From assembly GCF_001411555.2 (NCBI RefSeq), contig NC_049909.1:22120623-22184622 (forward strand): a stretch of DNA of 64,000 nucleotides. The letters run 5' to 3'. Under the pieces are notes generated by a model. That model saw only the letters and a program-made list of their open reading frames with translations, searched no databases and was not told where the DNA came from. Positions 1 to 13,129 of the stretch are shown here, one piece after another (positions within the stretch are counted from its first letter, which is position 1; the number at the start of each line of letters is the position of its first letter). The position numbers and the translations under genes are program-made. Source of the stretch: Juglans regia. Its lineage: Eukaryota > Streptophyta > Magnoliopsida > Fagales > Juglandaceae.

Positions 1-224
1 TACCATCCCATTATGATGAGGTGGCATTGTCGGTCAATCTTTATATTTATTCTTAGAAAATAAAAGACCATCCAATGATGATAAATTTGTTATATCTTAT
101 ATAATATTATGAAAGTAGAATAAAAATATGGTGTATAGCATTACTCTTTACATTAAAAAAAAAAAATACACTTCATCGATACCGTAGCACCCTCCAAATT
201 AGAGTACTGATACATCCACAAAAA

Positions 225-365
225 AAATTACATAAAAATAATCTCACAAATTAATGTGGCTTTATTTAATCCGTTAGATCTACGTTATAATAAAAGTAAC
301 TTTATAATCTGACGATCTATATCAAACTACATCAATTTATAAGATTATATTTATATAATCCCTTT
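225..365. mobile_element. Palindromic MITE-like element, family C
   Basis: The left half reads ACATAAAAATAATCTCACAA and the right half, reverse-complemented, has the same order of motifs (AAATATAATCTTATAAATTGATGT). Related palindromes with CAGATTGTAA/ATCTGAC centres occur near 14325-14455 and, most clearly, at 28090-28205. No transposase is present, so it would be non-autonomous. Confidence 0.45.
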
Positions 366-659
366 ATAGCTAAAGAATTTCATTTCTCGTAAGTTTTATT
401 CAAAGTTAAGTGAAATGGGTTTATCGTAGATTTTGTTGCATCTCTAGATAGTCCAAAGAATGCACACAGCCCAACTCCAAAAACATAGCACCATGTTGTG
501 GCAAAAGTTAATCACAGAACAAATTTTGCAATCCAAAAGCCTCGCTAAGTGGGCCGCTACTAACCATTTCCTTGTTGCTCCCTTTTTCACAATTGCCTTT
601 ACGTGTTTTTCCGAGTAGTTTTAGTCTTTATTTTAAGAGTAATATTATATACTATACTA

Positions 660-760
660 TCATTATATATGATGTGTCATATTTATTATCATTAGTTAAT
701 AAATAATCATCTAATAAATGATCATTTAATAGTAATAAATGTGACACATCATGTATAATA
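660..760. repeat. Imperfect inverted repeat, MITE-like
   Basis: The arms at about 662-692 and 728-760 are near-complementary: GATGTGTCATATTTATTA on the left faces TAATAAATGTGACACATC on the right, around a short AT-rich loop. It looks like a small foldback or MITE core. No clear target-site duplication was found. Confidence 0.45.
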
Positions 761-884
761 GGATAAAAGTGAGATGGTGGTGCGGTGTATAAAATTTTCC
801 TTATTTTAAATGCTGTAATTTTTAATCATTTATATTAATGTACTATATTTTAAATTTATTTATGTATCTACCAATTAAATGAAG

Positions 885-1052
885 AGTAATGATACATGCA
901 GTCATAGAGGGCGCAAATGTCATACAATCTTTTTGAAAAAAAGTGAGATCCACTATTAAAAAATTAAATTTTTTTATGTGAGTCTCATATTTATTCACTT
1001 TTTTCAAAGTGATTGTACGGTACTTGCACACTCACTACTGTAACTATCATTT
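885..1052. mobile_element. Palindromic MITE-like element, family A
   Basis: The left half begins AGTAATGATACATGCAGT and the right half ends in ACTGTAACTATCATTT, its imperfect reverse complement. Further in, CATACAATCTTTTTGAAAAA pairs with TTTTTTCAAAGTGATTGTAC. The element is about 165 bp and non-coding. Similar palindromes lie at 3890-4040, 4070-4242, 15120-15305 and 42750-42913. Confidence 0.55.
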
Positions 1053-2110
1053 CTCTCAAATGAATAGCCACTTAAAATTTGTAATATCAACAAGTATGCA
1101 TGGCTAGGATTACAAAGTATAACTAGGTTAATAAAAGAACATTATTTCTATTCACCACTTATTCCAAAAGTTTAAGTAGATGGAAATATATAGATTTAAT
1201 TATTTATATTATATTCTTAACACTCCTCCTACGTATATGCCAGACTTCCTCCCAATAAGTGAGACCAACACGTAGAATATATAATTTAATATGGTAGATT
1301 GTAGATTCAGGGTAGTTTGAATTGAGGACCTCTACTATGATACTGAGTAAAATCACCACTTATTCTAAAATGTTAAACTGATAAAAAGATGTAGATTTAA
1401 TTATTTGAATTATATTATTAACAAAAATCCTGATCATTCACCTAAATTACTAATTAATCAGCGTTGTGATCAGACTACTGACTCTGAGGACCAAATATAC
1501 CATAAGGGTGGATTTTCATGTGAATTATTAGACCGGGGGAGGTCATATACCATGCGGTCATGTGGGAGGATATTCATTTCATGTTTCTAGTACGTTTACC
1601 GTTAATTACAATCAAAGTTGAAGACCAATGTGAATATCATGAAAATATAGGCATCAGTGTAATTTACTGGAAATCGCATCTGACTTTTTGACAAATGCAT
1701 GCAGTCTTGATCCGTTTACTGGAAAAGCCAGCTTTTATGATCTTGAAGGACTTGGGACCCAAAATGTGAGAGATGTATAAATCAAGGTTACAAGTAATTT
1801 TAGTTGATTCAAAGTTGAAATTCAGCGCATGACTACTGTTTTTGGTTTATTTGCATTAATTGATCTTACTTGAGAAAAATAAAATATAAGAGAGAAGCCT
1901 ATTAGTTATAATTAATTGGAGCTTCATTTGATTAAGTTATAAGATGAAGGTGGCGACGTATAACAGCTAACAAGTAGAAGAACTGATCTAAATAGTTAAT
2001 ATCATGGATCTGTCGTCTATTTTAATTTTGTTATTATGTATACCAAATCTAAAGAAAACCCACAAGTAACAGCCACTTAAAAATTATGATTGTAGATACA
2101 CAAATATATA

Positions 2111-2949
2111 TAAGGCTGTAAATGAACTAGTCTGTTCAATAGTCCGCTCGGTACTCGCTTGGTTAAACTCGAATCGAACTCGGCTAGTGAAAAAAAAAAA
2201 AAACTCGTTCGTGAAAGCAAATACCCGCTCGATTTATAAATGACAGATACTCGACAAAACTCGACTCGACTCGACTAAGACTCGTTAAGGCCCACTCGTT
2301 TATGCTCGAGTCGACTCGTTAGCTCGACTCGATTAAAACTCATTCATATATTAATAAATATATACATACATCTATGTATATATACATATATATATATGTA
2401 TTAGCTAATAATATAAGCATACAACTTTTATAATTAAATATATAATATGTAATCTAATTAGTTATGTCTATATAGTGAATATACTTCATAGGTATATTTT
2501 ATAATTTGTATAATAATTAGTCGATAAAACTTGATAATTTCATATACTAGTATGTGGGAACTATATATGAAATAGATATATGCTATTATATTAAGTGTAT
2601 GTATTAATAATATATGTAGGCATATAATATATTGTTATTTTGGATAAATATCAACTAGTTAGATATTAATTATTTAAAATTTTTTTAAAATTTTATAATT
2701 CAATAGAGGTTCTACTTGTTAGTTGTTTAAATTCAATATTATATTATATATTTATTTATTTATTTTATTAATTATTAAATCTTATTCAAAAAATAAAAAA
2801 ATAAACAATTCGAGCTCGAGCTCGAGTTGAGCTTATTAAGTCAAGCTTGAACAAAGAAAAAAAAAATTATGAGCTCGGACTCGAATATTTTTAGTCGAAC
2901 CGAGCTCGACAAGCCAAGGTCTGGCTCGGCTCGACTTGATTACAACCCT
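2111..2949. mobile_element. CTCG-rich terminal-inverted-repeat element
   Basis: The left end AAGGCTGTAAATGAACTAG and the reverse complement of the right end, AGGGTTGTAATCAAGTCGAG, form imperfect terminal inverted repeats. Both subterminal regions are built of short ACTCGA/GAGCTCG motifs in opposite orientation, around an AT-rich interior. AAATATATA occurs immediately outside each end (2102-2110 and 2950-2958), fitting an 8-9-bp target-site duplication, though that string is low complexity. No transposase is visible. A non-autonomous hAT- or Mutator-like DNA transposon is the likeliest identity. Confidence 0.5.
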
Positions 2950-3889
2950 AAATATATAAAAGAAAGACTCACAACGTGTGAACAACTCTAGTCATTACAT
3001 AAAACTTTGAATATTGTGTGCATATAGTCAAGGAGACCCAAAGTCCTCTTTTTTATATAGATGGGAAGCATACAGCCGTTCGATAGACGGCAAGAAATTA
3101 AAGTAACACAATATATAGCTTCATTTTCTAACCATTCATGTATGAGGTCATCGCGAAATGAAATTAAAAACATGGTAAGGATTTGTTATTGGATAATAAT
3201 ACATTTACACATTCTTTATTTCTATTTTACTATCTAATTTTTTTTCTTTTTACTATTTGAATTTGGATTAAAAATTTTAGAAAATTACCTTATTGTATAA
3301 TTAAAAAAAAAATTAATTAATTACTATAATTATGTAATTTAATTAAATATAAATTTAATTTTATAAAAATTGACTCAAAGAGTAAAAGAATATTTATTTT
3401 TATAAAATTAAAATTATTTTTAATTAAATTATATGATTACGTTGGTTGATTAAATTTATTTATTTTTAGATTATGTATTAGGGTCATATTATTATAAGAT
3501 TTTTAATCTAAATTTAAAGAGAAAAAAAATTAAATAATAAATCAATAATAAAAAATGTAAATGTATCATTAGACTTTACTATTTGTGCGAGCTACGTTAA
3601 CCATATCCGTATAGACCATAGACGTACAAATACAGCCATAATAATGTGACTAGGATGTCTGTGACCAGATTTACAGCCTCAGTACAGTCACCCAAACAAA
3701 GTACAAAATGGCTACAGGTTCATTAAGGATGTCAGGGTCTTGTTGGGGAACTTGACCGGTACCTTCTGTCACGGGAATGGCTGGTGGCTTTCAAAGATTT
3801 GATTCAGCGGTACTATTTCCGAACCTGGTTCTTTGGCCTAAACTCAAGCCCCGAACGTAAAGTCTTGCGGTGAGGTTTTTTATAAGATT

Positions 3890-4242
3890 AATGTTATATA
3901 TAGAATTAGAATGAACAAGTGATGTGTAATTATTTTTAAAAAATAGGAATTATTATTATTTTTATATAAATTTTGTATCTATTTATTTTTTTTAAAGAGA
4001 TTGTGTAATGTTCACAAATTTCACGATTGTAAATATTAATTTTTTTTTAAAAAATAAATCTTTTTAAAAAAATTATATTTATAGTCATAGAATATTTAAA
4101 TATCGCATAATTATTTTTAAAAAGATTAATAAATAAGAAATTTATATAAAAAAATTAATTTTTTAATAATAAATATCTTCTTTTTTTTTTCAAAACAATT
4201 ACGTAATATTTAAATATTCTAGAATTATAAGTAACATTAATC
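3890..4242. mobile_element. Two adjacent palindromic MITE-like elements, family A
   Basis: Two AT-rich palindromes sit side by side, about 3890-4040 and 4070-4242. In the second, GTCATAGAATATTTAAATAT on the left is mirrored by ATATTTAAATATTCTAGAAT on the right. They resemble the family A copy at 885-1052. Confidence 0.4.
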
Positions 4243-4524
4243 ATTTAAACTTGAATTTACGAGTCTAGATTCTTTCGATTGAGTTGAGCGACGACGCAGT
4301 CCAAAGACTCGCAACCAACAGCTTGTAAATGGTCTCGACCGATCGATTAATTAACGAGTAAGCACCACGGAAAAGGAAGTCAGCAATTTCTACAGCATCG
4401 AGGGTCTTGATGTACGCGACCGCGTCGTGTGAAATTTGAATCTGTCAACCCTTATGGCTCTGCATGCATAGTTTTCCAAAACAATATATAATTTATTACA
4501 ACAAGCATGTGGTTGCAACACCGG

Positions 4525-4548
<24 letters not shown>
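4525..4548. repeat. (AT)n microsatellite
   Basis: Twelve uninterrupted AT dinucleotides. Confidence 0.9.
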
Positions 4549-4555
<7 letters not shown>

Positions 4556-5303
4556 ATAACTGTTATAGGGTAATTTCAACTAACGTTCCGAAAGTCAAAG
4601 GTCTTACTTAGTACTTGTGCATGAAGCTGCTGCTGAATGATGATTAATGTTACGGCGGTGGATTTAATAGGTTTACGTATATTGTAGTTAATAAGACTAG
4701 CTAGTAAATCATGTTTTTGTTCGAGATATTAAATTAAGAATTTGATTTGTTTATTCATAATTATTAAATCAAGAGACTTGATCCTTAGTTTTGGTAATGA
4801 AAAATTAAGGTATTGCCGATTGATCGAAAAGATCTTGACTTAATTATCTCAATCTTATCTAATATCTATGTAATTTCTCTCTATACAACGACTAATACTT
4901 TGTATTCCATTACAATTGAGAATAATACAAGAGTAATGATAGTACCACACAAAAATGTAGAATCCAAAGTCTCTTACCATCAATCTCTCATCATGATCTC
5001 TATCTCAATTTTTATTATATTTTATATTTTCTATCAAAGTATATATCATAATTCTTGGCAAGCGTAAGACTTAATCCCATAGACTATTTCTTTTAAAGTT
5101 TTTTCCTCTAATTCTAATATCTCTTACAATTAATTTTCATCGTTGTTCAATTATGTTACGTTTCAAATTCATGCATTTAAAATATCTTTATTAATGATTG
5201 GAACATTTTTGGAATCATTATAAACGGTTAGAATTTTCTCTCTTTTGAAAAGTGTAAGATCTTATATTCTCTTGAATTGGAGATATTATAGTCAGCACGT
5301 TCC

Positions 5304-5310
5304 TATATAA

Positions 5311-5349
<39 letters not shown>
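5304..5349. repeat. (TA)n microsatellite, interrupted
   Basis: About 46 bp of TA dinucleotides with a single G interruption near 5331, roughly 450 bp upstream of the glutamate receptor start codon. Confidence 0.9.
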
Positions 5350-5794
5350 CTTTGACAAAGACTGAGCATTAACGAACTTATCTAGCCACGTTGTAAAGAA
5401 TGCATGTCCTGCGGAGATCTGGTGATCCCATGTCTAAAGATATATGACTAATTTTGTCTTTGCTAATTGAGTGATAATGACATGCAAAATATCATATCAT
5501 ATAGACTAATTATAGTGAAAATCTAGAAAGGTTGAGGGGGTCTGCAATCTGCAAGTGGTTTTGTGTCAATTAATGTAAAGAATTTCATGTCTTTGAACAG
5601 GCCAACTCAAACGTCCATCTATTCACTAATGCTTACAAAATTGGGTTCAAAACTTAAAGAAATATTCCAATCATATTCAATTCAAAAGACTGACCAGGAT
5701 CGAAGAGAACAGAATCAAAGATACTCCTATGTATGCATACATGATATTTATATAGAATGACCCTCTAGGAGATAAAGCATGCCTTTTGCATGAA

Positions 5795-8700
5795 ATGGAC
5801 ACTTTTCCCTCCTTCACGGCCTTCTTGGCCTTAGTTTTGTTACTCTCACAAAAGGCTACAGCAGATAATGGAAGGATCACCGCATCAGGAACTGACAACG
5901 TCAGGGGCATTATAGGGGCGATAGTGGATAACAGCACTCGCATTGGTAAGGAACAGAAAGTGGCGATGGAAATGGCGATCGAGGATGTTCATGACAGGAC
6001 AAGTCAAAGTTATGCTTTGCACATGAAAAACTCGAATGGGGAACCTTATCGAGCAGCTCTTGCAGGTATTTACTTAGATATACATATATGCCAGCACTTT
6101 GTCTTATCTAAGTCATAAACTAGATCCTTAATCTATTTTGATGAAGTTTCCTCTAGTGTATAAATTCATATGATGGTGTCTTTTCCATAATTGCTGTCAA
6201 GATTCGCTGTTCAAACTTCAAATAATTAATGTTTGTAATTAGCATTGTGAAACTAGAAGCGTTGTGCAGTAGTTGTTATTTTCTGATAGCACAATGGTAA
6301 TTTTCAGCTCGGGATCTTATCGACCAACAAGAAGTGCAAGCTCTACTGTCACCGCAACGGTGGGAAGAAACTTCTCTAGTTGCAGAGATCGGTAACCAAG
6401 CAAACATCCCTGTTCTTTCTATTGCTGATTCAACTCCATCGTGGGCGACAGAACGATGGCCCTTCCTGCTTCAAGCTTCGCCAAACCAGAATTCCCAAAT
6501 GAAAGCTATAGCTGCTATTGTTCAGTCTTGGCAATGGCATCAGGTCACTGTAATTTACGAAGACATTGACTCTTTGCGCAGCGGAGTCATGCCTCATCTT
6601 TCTGATGCCCTGCGAGATGTAGGAGCAGAAATAAGCCATCTTTTAGCCATCTCACCATTTAGTTCTCCTTCATTGTCGAAAGAGCTCGAGAGGCTTAAAC
6701 ATGAACAATGCAGAGTTTTTGTGGTTCATTTGTCCTTGTCATTGGCCATGCACCTTTTTGAGAGTGCTAAAGAAATGAGCATGATGGAGAAAGAATATGT
6801 CTGGATCACAACAGATCCCACAACAGGCCTTGTCCATTCCCTTAATTCCACCACCATTTCTTCAATGCAAGGAACTATAGGAGTAAAGAGCTACTTCCCC
6901 CGGAAAGATGCCACTTTTCAAGACTTCTATACTAGATTTCGTAGAAAGTTTAGTTCAGAAAATCCAGAAGAGGATAACCATGAACCTGGGACTTTTGCTG
7001 TGCTGGCATATGATGCTGTGTGGACAGTGTGCAAAGCAATGAGAGAAAGCAGCAGCAGCCAACAATTGCTACGTAAACTTACGCTAAGTGAGTTTTATGG
7101 CTTGAGTGGAAAGGTTCAGTTTGTTGACCGGAAAGTTGCTCCTGCACATAAATTTCTGGTCATCAATGTGATTGGGAAGAGTTACCAAGAACTTGGCTTC
7201 TGGACAAATACATCGGGTTTCTCAGCAACCATTGATGAAAGAGCACCGTACCAGCCTTCAATGGGAAGCAGCTTGGGGCAGGTGTTTTGGCCAGGTGGGT
7301 CCTCGTCCACTCCAAGAGGATGGGCTCTTCCAACAGATGCCAAACCACTGATGATTGGTGTACCCACCAAATCGAGTTTCAAAAAATATGTAAATGTGAT
7401 ACAAGATAACTCAGCAAACACTACTCATTTTGAAGGATTTGCAATCGATCTGTTCAATGCAGCAGTGAAAATTCTGCCATTCTACCTACCATACAATTTG
7501 ACTCCCTTTGATGGAACATACGATGAAATAGTGAAGCAGGTTCATTTAAAGGTGAGGATTTTTCTACTCTTTCTTGGTAATTCAAGTCACTGAGAACATC
7601 TAATTAATCCAATATATTAGAATACTGCATGCATCTATTTTTAGTTGAATTTTATGCTAGGATAAATCGTCTGCCTCAATTTTAAGTACTTGTGATCATG
7701 ATTTTCTTTTTTCTTTCCGGTAGCCAAGGCACATATTTAAAAATATATATATTTTTTTTTTGTATTGGAGCAGAAGTTTGATGCAGTAGTTGGTGATGTA
7801 GCCATAGTTTCCAAGCGATATCAACATGCAGAATTCACACACCCCTACACAGAATCAGGATTGGTGATGATAGTTCCGGTTCGCCCCCAGACCAGTGATA
7901 GAGCTTTGCTGTTCATGAAGCCTTTCACAAAAGCCATGTGGGTTCTGATAGGACTAATAAACATCTACAATGGCTTTGTTGTGTGGTTGATAGAGAGAAA
8001 ACACTGTCCCGAACTCAAAGGTTCCGGTTTCAATCAAGTTGGCGCATTGCTTTCTTTAGCGTTTACTACTCTCTTCTCCTTACACGGTAAAATGAAAATA
8101 TGGTTATTCTTCCCGTTATTTCTCTGAATATATTTGGAAATATGTGCCTAAAACATTGCTTCATTTCATCTGATTGGAGCATATAGGGGAAAAGCTGCAT
8201 AGCAATCTTTCACGGATGGCAATGGTGGTGTGGCTGTTTGTGGCACTAGTCCTCACGCAAACTTATACGGCTAACCTCACCAGCATACTCACAGTTCAAC
8301 GCCTTGAACCCACCGTCACTGACGTCGAGCTGCTGCGGAATCGCAACGCAGTGGTTGGATACTGCAAGGGATCATTCGTGGCAGACTATTTGGTGGATGT
8401 CTTACGAATCCACCGCGGCAACGTCAGGAATTATAACTCCCCGGAAGATTATGCTCAGGCACTTAGAAGTCGGGAAATAGCAGCAGCATTTCTTGAAGTT
8501 CCTTTGGCCAAATTATTCCTCGCAAAATACTGCAAGGAGTTCGCCATAGCTGGACCAACTTACAAAGTTGGAGGATTTGGATTTGTAAGTACTCCTTATA
8601 AATCTAAACCGAGTCTCTTTTTCCGTTCTTAGAAAAGCCATGCTGCGTAGCTGTTACTAGCCTTGCAATCTGAACTATAACTTGTAGACTGAATTGAAGT

Positions 8701-9173
8701 ACTGGATCAAGAAACGTCGTTAAGTCAAGTAAAGCCTTTTTTGTGAATAAGAAGATTAATTACATTATTTTTTTTCATTCATGGTGCCTCAGGTCTTTCC
8801 AAGGGGTTCTCCACTGCTTCCTGATGTAACTAAAGCACTACTGAACGTTTCTGAGAGTGGCAAATTACGAGATTTAGAGATCAGGATGATTGCATCCCAA
8901 GAATGCGAGGACATCGAGTCGATTGATGATATTTCTAGTCTTAACCCCAGCAGCTTTTGGGTTCTTTTCGTGTTAACGGCAGGTACATCGACAGCTGCTC
9001 TTCTGGTCTATGTTGTTTGTCATAGACGGTTTGGACAAAAAACCATATGGAGATTGATGTTGGCTGTCATGAGACATTGGTGGCATCGGAAGAAGTCATT
9101 CTCTCGAAGAGTCAGTAGCAATGAAAGGTCTAGCAATTTTCCAAACACATCTAATTCACGGATTCAAGTGTAG
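5795..9173 (+). CDS. Glutamate receptor-like channel, clade II type
   Basis: Plant ionotropic glutamate receptor-like protein, a ligand-gated non-selective cation/calcium channel of the plasma membrane or endomembranes. Five exons join in frame: 5795-6065, 6308-7551, 7774-8086, 8187-8584 and 8793-9173 (2607 nt, 868 aa, usual for the family). I chose ATG 5795 because it opens a signal peptide (MDTFPSFTAFLALVLLLS); the frame extends only to a TTG further up. Residues about 35-350 form the amino-terminal ligand-binding-like domain. The split glutamate-binding domain follows (HPYTESGLVMIVPVR in its first half). Then come M1 (MWVLIGLINIYNGFVVWLI), a pore loop (LAFTTLFSLHG), M3 with the gating signature TYTANLTSILTVQ, and the final M4 (FWVLFVLTAGTSTAALLVYV). 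The tail is short and basic. The exon pattern matches plant GLR genes. Clade assignment is by memory of family sequences, not a tree. No frameshift or stop is seen. Confidence 0.93.
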
Positions 9174-11181
9174 AAATACAAGGAAATGGATCCCGAGTCA
9201 TCCATATATATAGAAGTAGAAGTGATGAACACTGTTGCATGATGGCAGTATTCTGCAGAATCGCAGATCAAGACCAGCTCATGAGTTGTCCTTATATGCT
9301 TAAACTCTGTTGTTTTTGCAGCTGCTAGATAGAATAACTGTAGATAAGGAGTTGCTAGGCCAGTGTTAATTAGGACTACTTCAACAAAACCTGATAAAAT
9401 TAGTTTCGTTAAATGTTGTTGCTTACTCTCCAGGTTATGTCCATATGATCATCATAACATGTACACCAGAAAGTGATCACTCCCAACTCTTATTTCCAAC
9501 AACTTTTTAGTACTGTTTCATTTAGATGTTGAGTTGAATTTAATTTTTTATAAATAATAATAAATTGAAATGATAGAGTGAATTTTATACCATCTTGAGT
9601 TGGCACATCAAAATATCTCTCATAGCTAGCTGTCTGCATATTTTTTTTTATGCGAATAATTCCACACGTGATTCTGACAAACAAACATCTCAAGGCTTAT
9701 GATGGCTGCAATGACACGCTGAATAATGAGGAGTCAAAAGCGATGATTCCCTTAGGGTATGGAAGTTTAACTTCATCAACAAGGCTCAGAAACAATAGAA
9801 AAGCTTGACTTCATTAACAAGATCAAGAGAAAGGTTCGATCCAAAAGCAATCTTTTCATGTGTACTGCGTACTAGGTGAGGTATCATGGTAATAGTACAT
9901 ATATGGAGCTAAACTTTAAAAGTACTGTTGTAAACACTTCCTAAAACTAATGAATTATTTCAACTGTCTTCCTCATCTGCCCGATCTGATGATCTGGGGC
10001 TTGGTTCATGCTCTGACATGGTTAAAAATAAAACATGGGGAAATTAAATATGTGCAAAAGTTCTCGGTAAAGGCAATTCAGAGAGTGAAGTTAAATACAA
10101 TATACTTTTTGTCAAAATTTTGGATTGTACAATATATTTTTTTAAAGAAAAATTCTTCTTATCAATTATTATTCATCATCTTATATCTTATAAAAACACT
10201 CTTATATCTTATAAAAAAATTATAAATATAAAATATGAGAGTAAATAGTAAGTACTTTTTTGTATGCCGCAGTTGGAACGCATTAATAGGTGTACGTGTT
10301 TGCTGGTTTAAGCAGTACTCGACCAACACTTTCGTGTTGCCATAAATATATCAAACACAAACCACATGCATGGTTTTGAAACCCGGCCTATCAAAATGTC
10401 CAGCTGTTGATCATCAATAGTTATTACAAATTCAGAGACCAATTATTCAAGTTTCAGAGACCAACACATTTTTATAATTAATACATAAAATAATGTTATT
10501 TTTATAAGAAATTCTACATCATGTACATAGTATTATATAAGAATATAATATAAATATTTAAATTCAACTATTCATATAAATGATAATTTGAGGGAAAAAG
10601 ACCTGACATGATATAGTCGTTAGAGGTAATTACCTAATTAACCAATCATTTGGGAATTCTCGAGCAGAATAGTGAAACCTTGTGCCACAGTGCATATATT
10701 TACTGATTTACAGTAAAAAAGAATAAAAATAAACAGAAGTTACAGGATATTATTAAGCCCGGCCAAGGGAAAAAGAAAAGAAAAGATACAAGAATCATGC
10801 AAGCATAGCATGAACCCCTCAACCCTGACACCTTTCATCTATTCCAATACAAACCCACCCAACATATTAAAACGCACCATTTTTTTTTTTTTTTTTACCC
10901 ATCGAAAAAATAACTAAAAGTTAGAGGCCCAAAAAAAAAAGAATCATATAATAATATCACAAAAGCATAAAGAAAAAAACCCAACTCCAACCCTAGATTC
11001 CCAAATAAGAGGGGGAAAGAAAAACAAGATGTTTTCGCCACCCAATCTAAGTAGTCCATGTGTCAACTCCAATCCTCTCAATCCCACAAAGCTTTATCAG
11101 GGGCCCCATGTAAGCCAACAAGTGGGAACACATCACGTGAAAATCCAGTTTAGCAGAATGCACCCACGCTCTCTCTATCTC
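9174..11181. other. Intergenic, no gene seen
   Basis: Holds the 3' flank of the glutamate receptor gene and, at its right end, the 3' UTR of the minus-strand bZIP gene. Composition is AT-rich with poly(T)/poly(A) runs (for example 10881-10898). Short open frames have no recognisable domain. I see nothing else in it. Confidence 0.6.
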
Positions 11182-13021
11182 TCAGTTGAGAAGCCTTTCC
11201 TTGTCCGTACCTCCAAAGTGATCGGGAGTTGGGGGCTGCGGTGCTTGTGATGGCGATGTTGGTGGTGGTGGTGCATTTTGCAGATTGGCTGCGCTGCTCA
11301 TCTTCTTGAGGTTCTGGTGGTGATAGATTTGCCTTAATCTCTCTATTTCCTTCTTTAATGCCTCTTGATGAGCTGAAATTTTTATACAACCAAAAAAAAA
11401 GAAGAAAAAAAAGGCATGAGCTCAATAAAATGTGCTCTGATAATCGGTGGAAAACCACCTAATCTTCCTATTTCCTAAAGTTTGAACAACAGATAATGTA
11501 TGCATGTCCCTTACAAACAAATATTGATTTCTCAAGTTATCACGAAACTGATGCATATTTAAGGTTAAATATTTCTGGCCGGTAGGTAGAAGTGCAGCAT
11601 GCGGCGCTAAAGCTAAACATTGGAGACCCGCATATGCATGCATTGTGAGTGTATCATGTATTTGTGGTACCAACGCAATAATATATGAGTACGTACTATA
11701 TATATATATATATGATCTGTCCGTAAACTTGAATAATTTCAAGTCACGTGGATCTTTAATTTACTCAAAAACCATGAATTAATCGCAATCAATTCTCCAG
11801 TAAATTATCAAGGTATATACTTGGTCATTGTAATAGCACTAGACAATACTTAAATATATATGATGATGATGATGATGAGGATGAGGATGAAGTTCTAATT
11901 ACCATCTTTGAAAATATTATCTTGAGCCAAAGCAGCGATCCGTTGCTTGAGAGCGCTATTATCGACATTAAGTATCAACCTTTGGTGGTCCAAGAATGCA
12001 ACCCTTGGTGACAATGATGATACTTCGGTCTTCAATTTTTTTCATGTATTGAAAATCAAATTAAACAATTAATTATCAGAAATAAATATCTAAAGCACGT
12101 CAATCCACTAATGATATGAAACAAATGTTTACTAGCTAATTAATTAGTAACAAGTAAATTAATTATATCATGTACCTGTAATGTTGTTACACTCCGTTCT
12201 AGCTCCGAAATATATTGCAGTTTCCTCACTCTTGACCTTTGCGCTGATTGCCGGTTTGCCAAAATTCTAGCACAAACCCAACAACAGTAATTCGGATCTT
12301 AATCTTATTTTGCATTGCGGATCCAATATGATCACTGCCTCATGTAGTTACATTCCTCTAACGAATTAATGCATTTAAGAAATATTTATATATATATATA
12401 TAATATTATAATGCGTGCGAGTCATCGATATTCATTCATCATCAGTATATAGGGTTACCTTTTCACCCTCTTAGGATCGACGTTGGAGTCGCCGGTGGGG
12501 GTGGTGGAGGGCAGTAGTACTGGATCTTGTGGCTCAGGTTTGCATGAGCTTTCAACCTCTCCCGGTTCACTTTTGGGCTGTTGGTCGAGAGGCATTATTG
12601 GCTTATTCTCGTCGTCGATATTGCTGTTGTGGTCAGACGGTGTGGACGCATTGGAAGATGAGACTGTAGGCGGCAGCGCGACCAAGACCTCGTCGGAGAA
12701 CATTGACATGAGCTGGTCGTCGTCCAAGCGGTCGAAACCGCCGCTGGTGCCATTATTCCGGCATTCGACACCGATGAATGGAGCCGTCTCGAGGAAGGCA
12801 ATGGAGTCGCTCATGGACCGCCTGTGGGCTCCGCGCCGGGCTGACGAGAAGTCGAGGAACTCGTCCACCCAAGTGGGTTGTTGTTGTTGGGCGGTGGGCA
12901 TGGAAGTAGAAGTATTGTTGTTGGTGGGAACGAAGTTTGACATATTAATGGGCATTCTTTGGTGAGAAGAAGAATGCCAATTTTGAGTCATGCTTGGTAT
13001 CTTGGGTGGTAATTGTGCCAT
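11182..13021 (-). CDS. Group E bZIP transcription factor (bZIP34/61-like)
   Basis: Nuclear DNA-binding transcription factor. Four exons on the minus strand: 13021-12459, 12266-12176, 12029-11903 and 11372-11182 (972 nt, 323 aa, close to Arabidopsis bZIP61). The start at 13021 gives the family-typical [15 protein letters not shown]; a longer frame adds only MFWCY. Ser/Asn/Gln-rich acidic sequence precedes the bZIP domain at about residues 185-250. Its basic region [14 protein letters not shown] shows the N-x7-R core and runs into leucine heptads ([33 protein letters not shown]). Exons 2 and 3 meet inside the zipper, next to SLSPRV; that helix-breaking proline is a known feature of bZIP34/61 linked to poor homodimerisation. 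A proline-rich tail ends KERLLN. In Arabidopsis this pair acts in pollen and reproductive tissue; the same role here is inference. Confidence 0.92.
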
Positions 13022-13108
13022 ATAACACCAAAACAATAGTTTGCGAAATATATGTGCAATTTGAGAGAAAGATCAACAAAGATCGTGAAAAATGAGTGTT
13101 GATTATTT

Positions 13109-13129
13109 GAGAGAGAGAGAGAGAGAGAG
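13109..13129. repeat. (GA)n microsatellite upstream of bZIP gene
   Basis: About ten GA dinucleotides, some 90 bp upstream of the bZIP start codon and so probably in its 5' UTR (CT on the sense strand). Confidence 0.85.

Larger units (their letters stand above)
1..5794. other. AT-rich intergenic DNA with MITE-like relics
   Basis: No supportable gene. Short open frames here are AT-rich, start at non-ATG codons or lack any recognisable domain. The stretch holds palindromic miniature elements near 225-365, 660-760, 885-1052, 3890-4040 and 4070-4242, a CTCG-rich terminal-inverted-repeat element at 2111-2949, and two TA microsatellites at 4525-4548 and 5304-5349. The last few hundred bases upstream of 5795 should hold the promoter of the glutamate receptor gene, but I cannot define its elements. 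Confidence 0.6.

Noticed and set aside
5786..5794. Longer N-terminus for the glutamate receptor starting at 5786
   Set aside because: The codon at 5786 is TTG; the first ATG at 5795 opens a proper signal peptide.
12483..12965. 160-codon plus-strand frame over the bZIP gene
   Set aside because: It is antisense to bZIP exon 1, has no domain, and the minus-strand reading gives a family-conserved protein.
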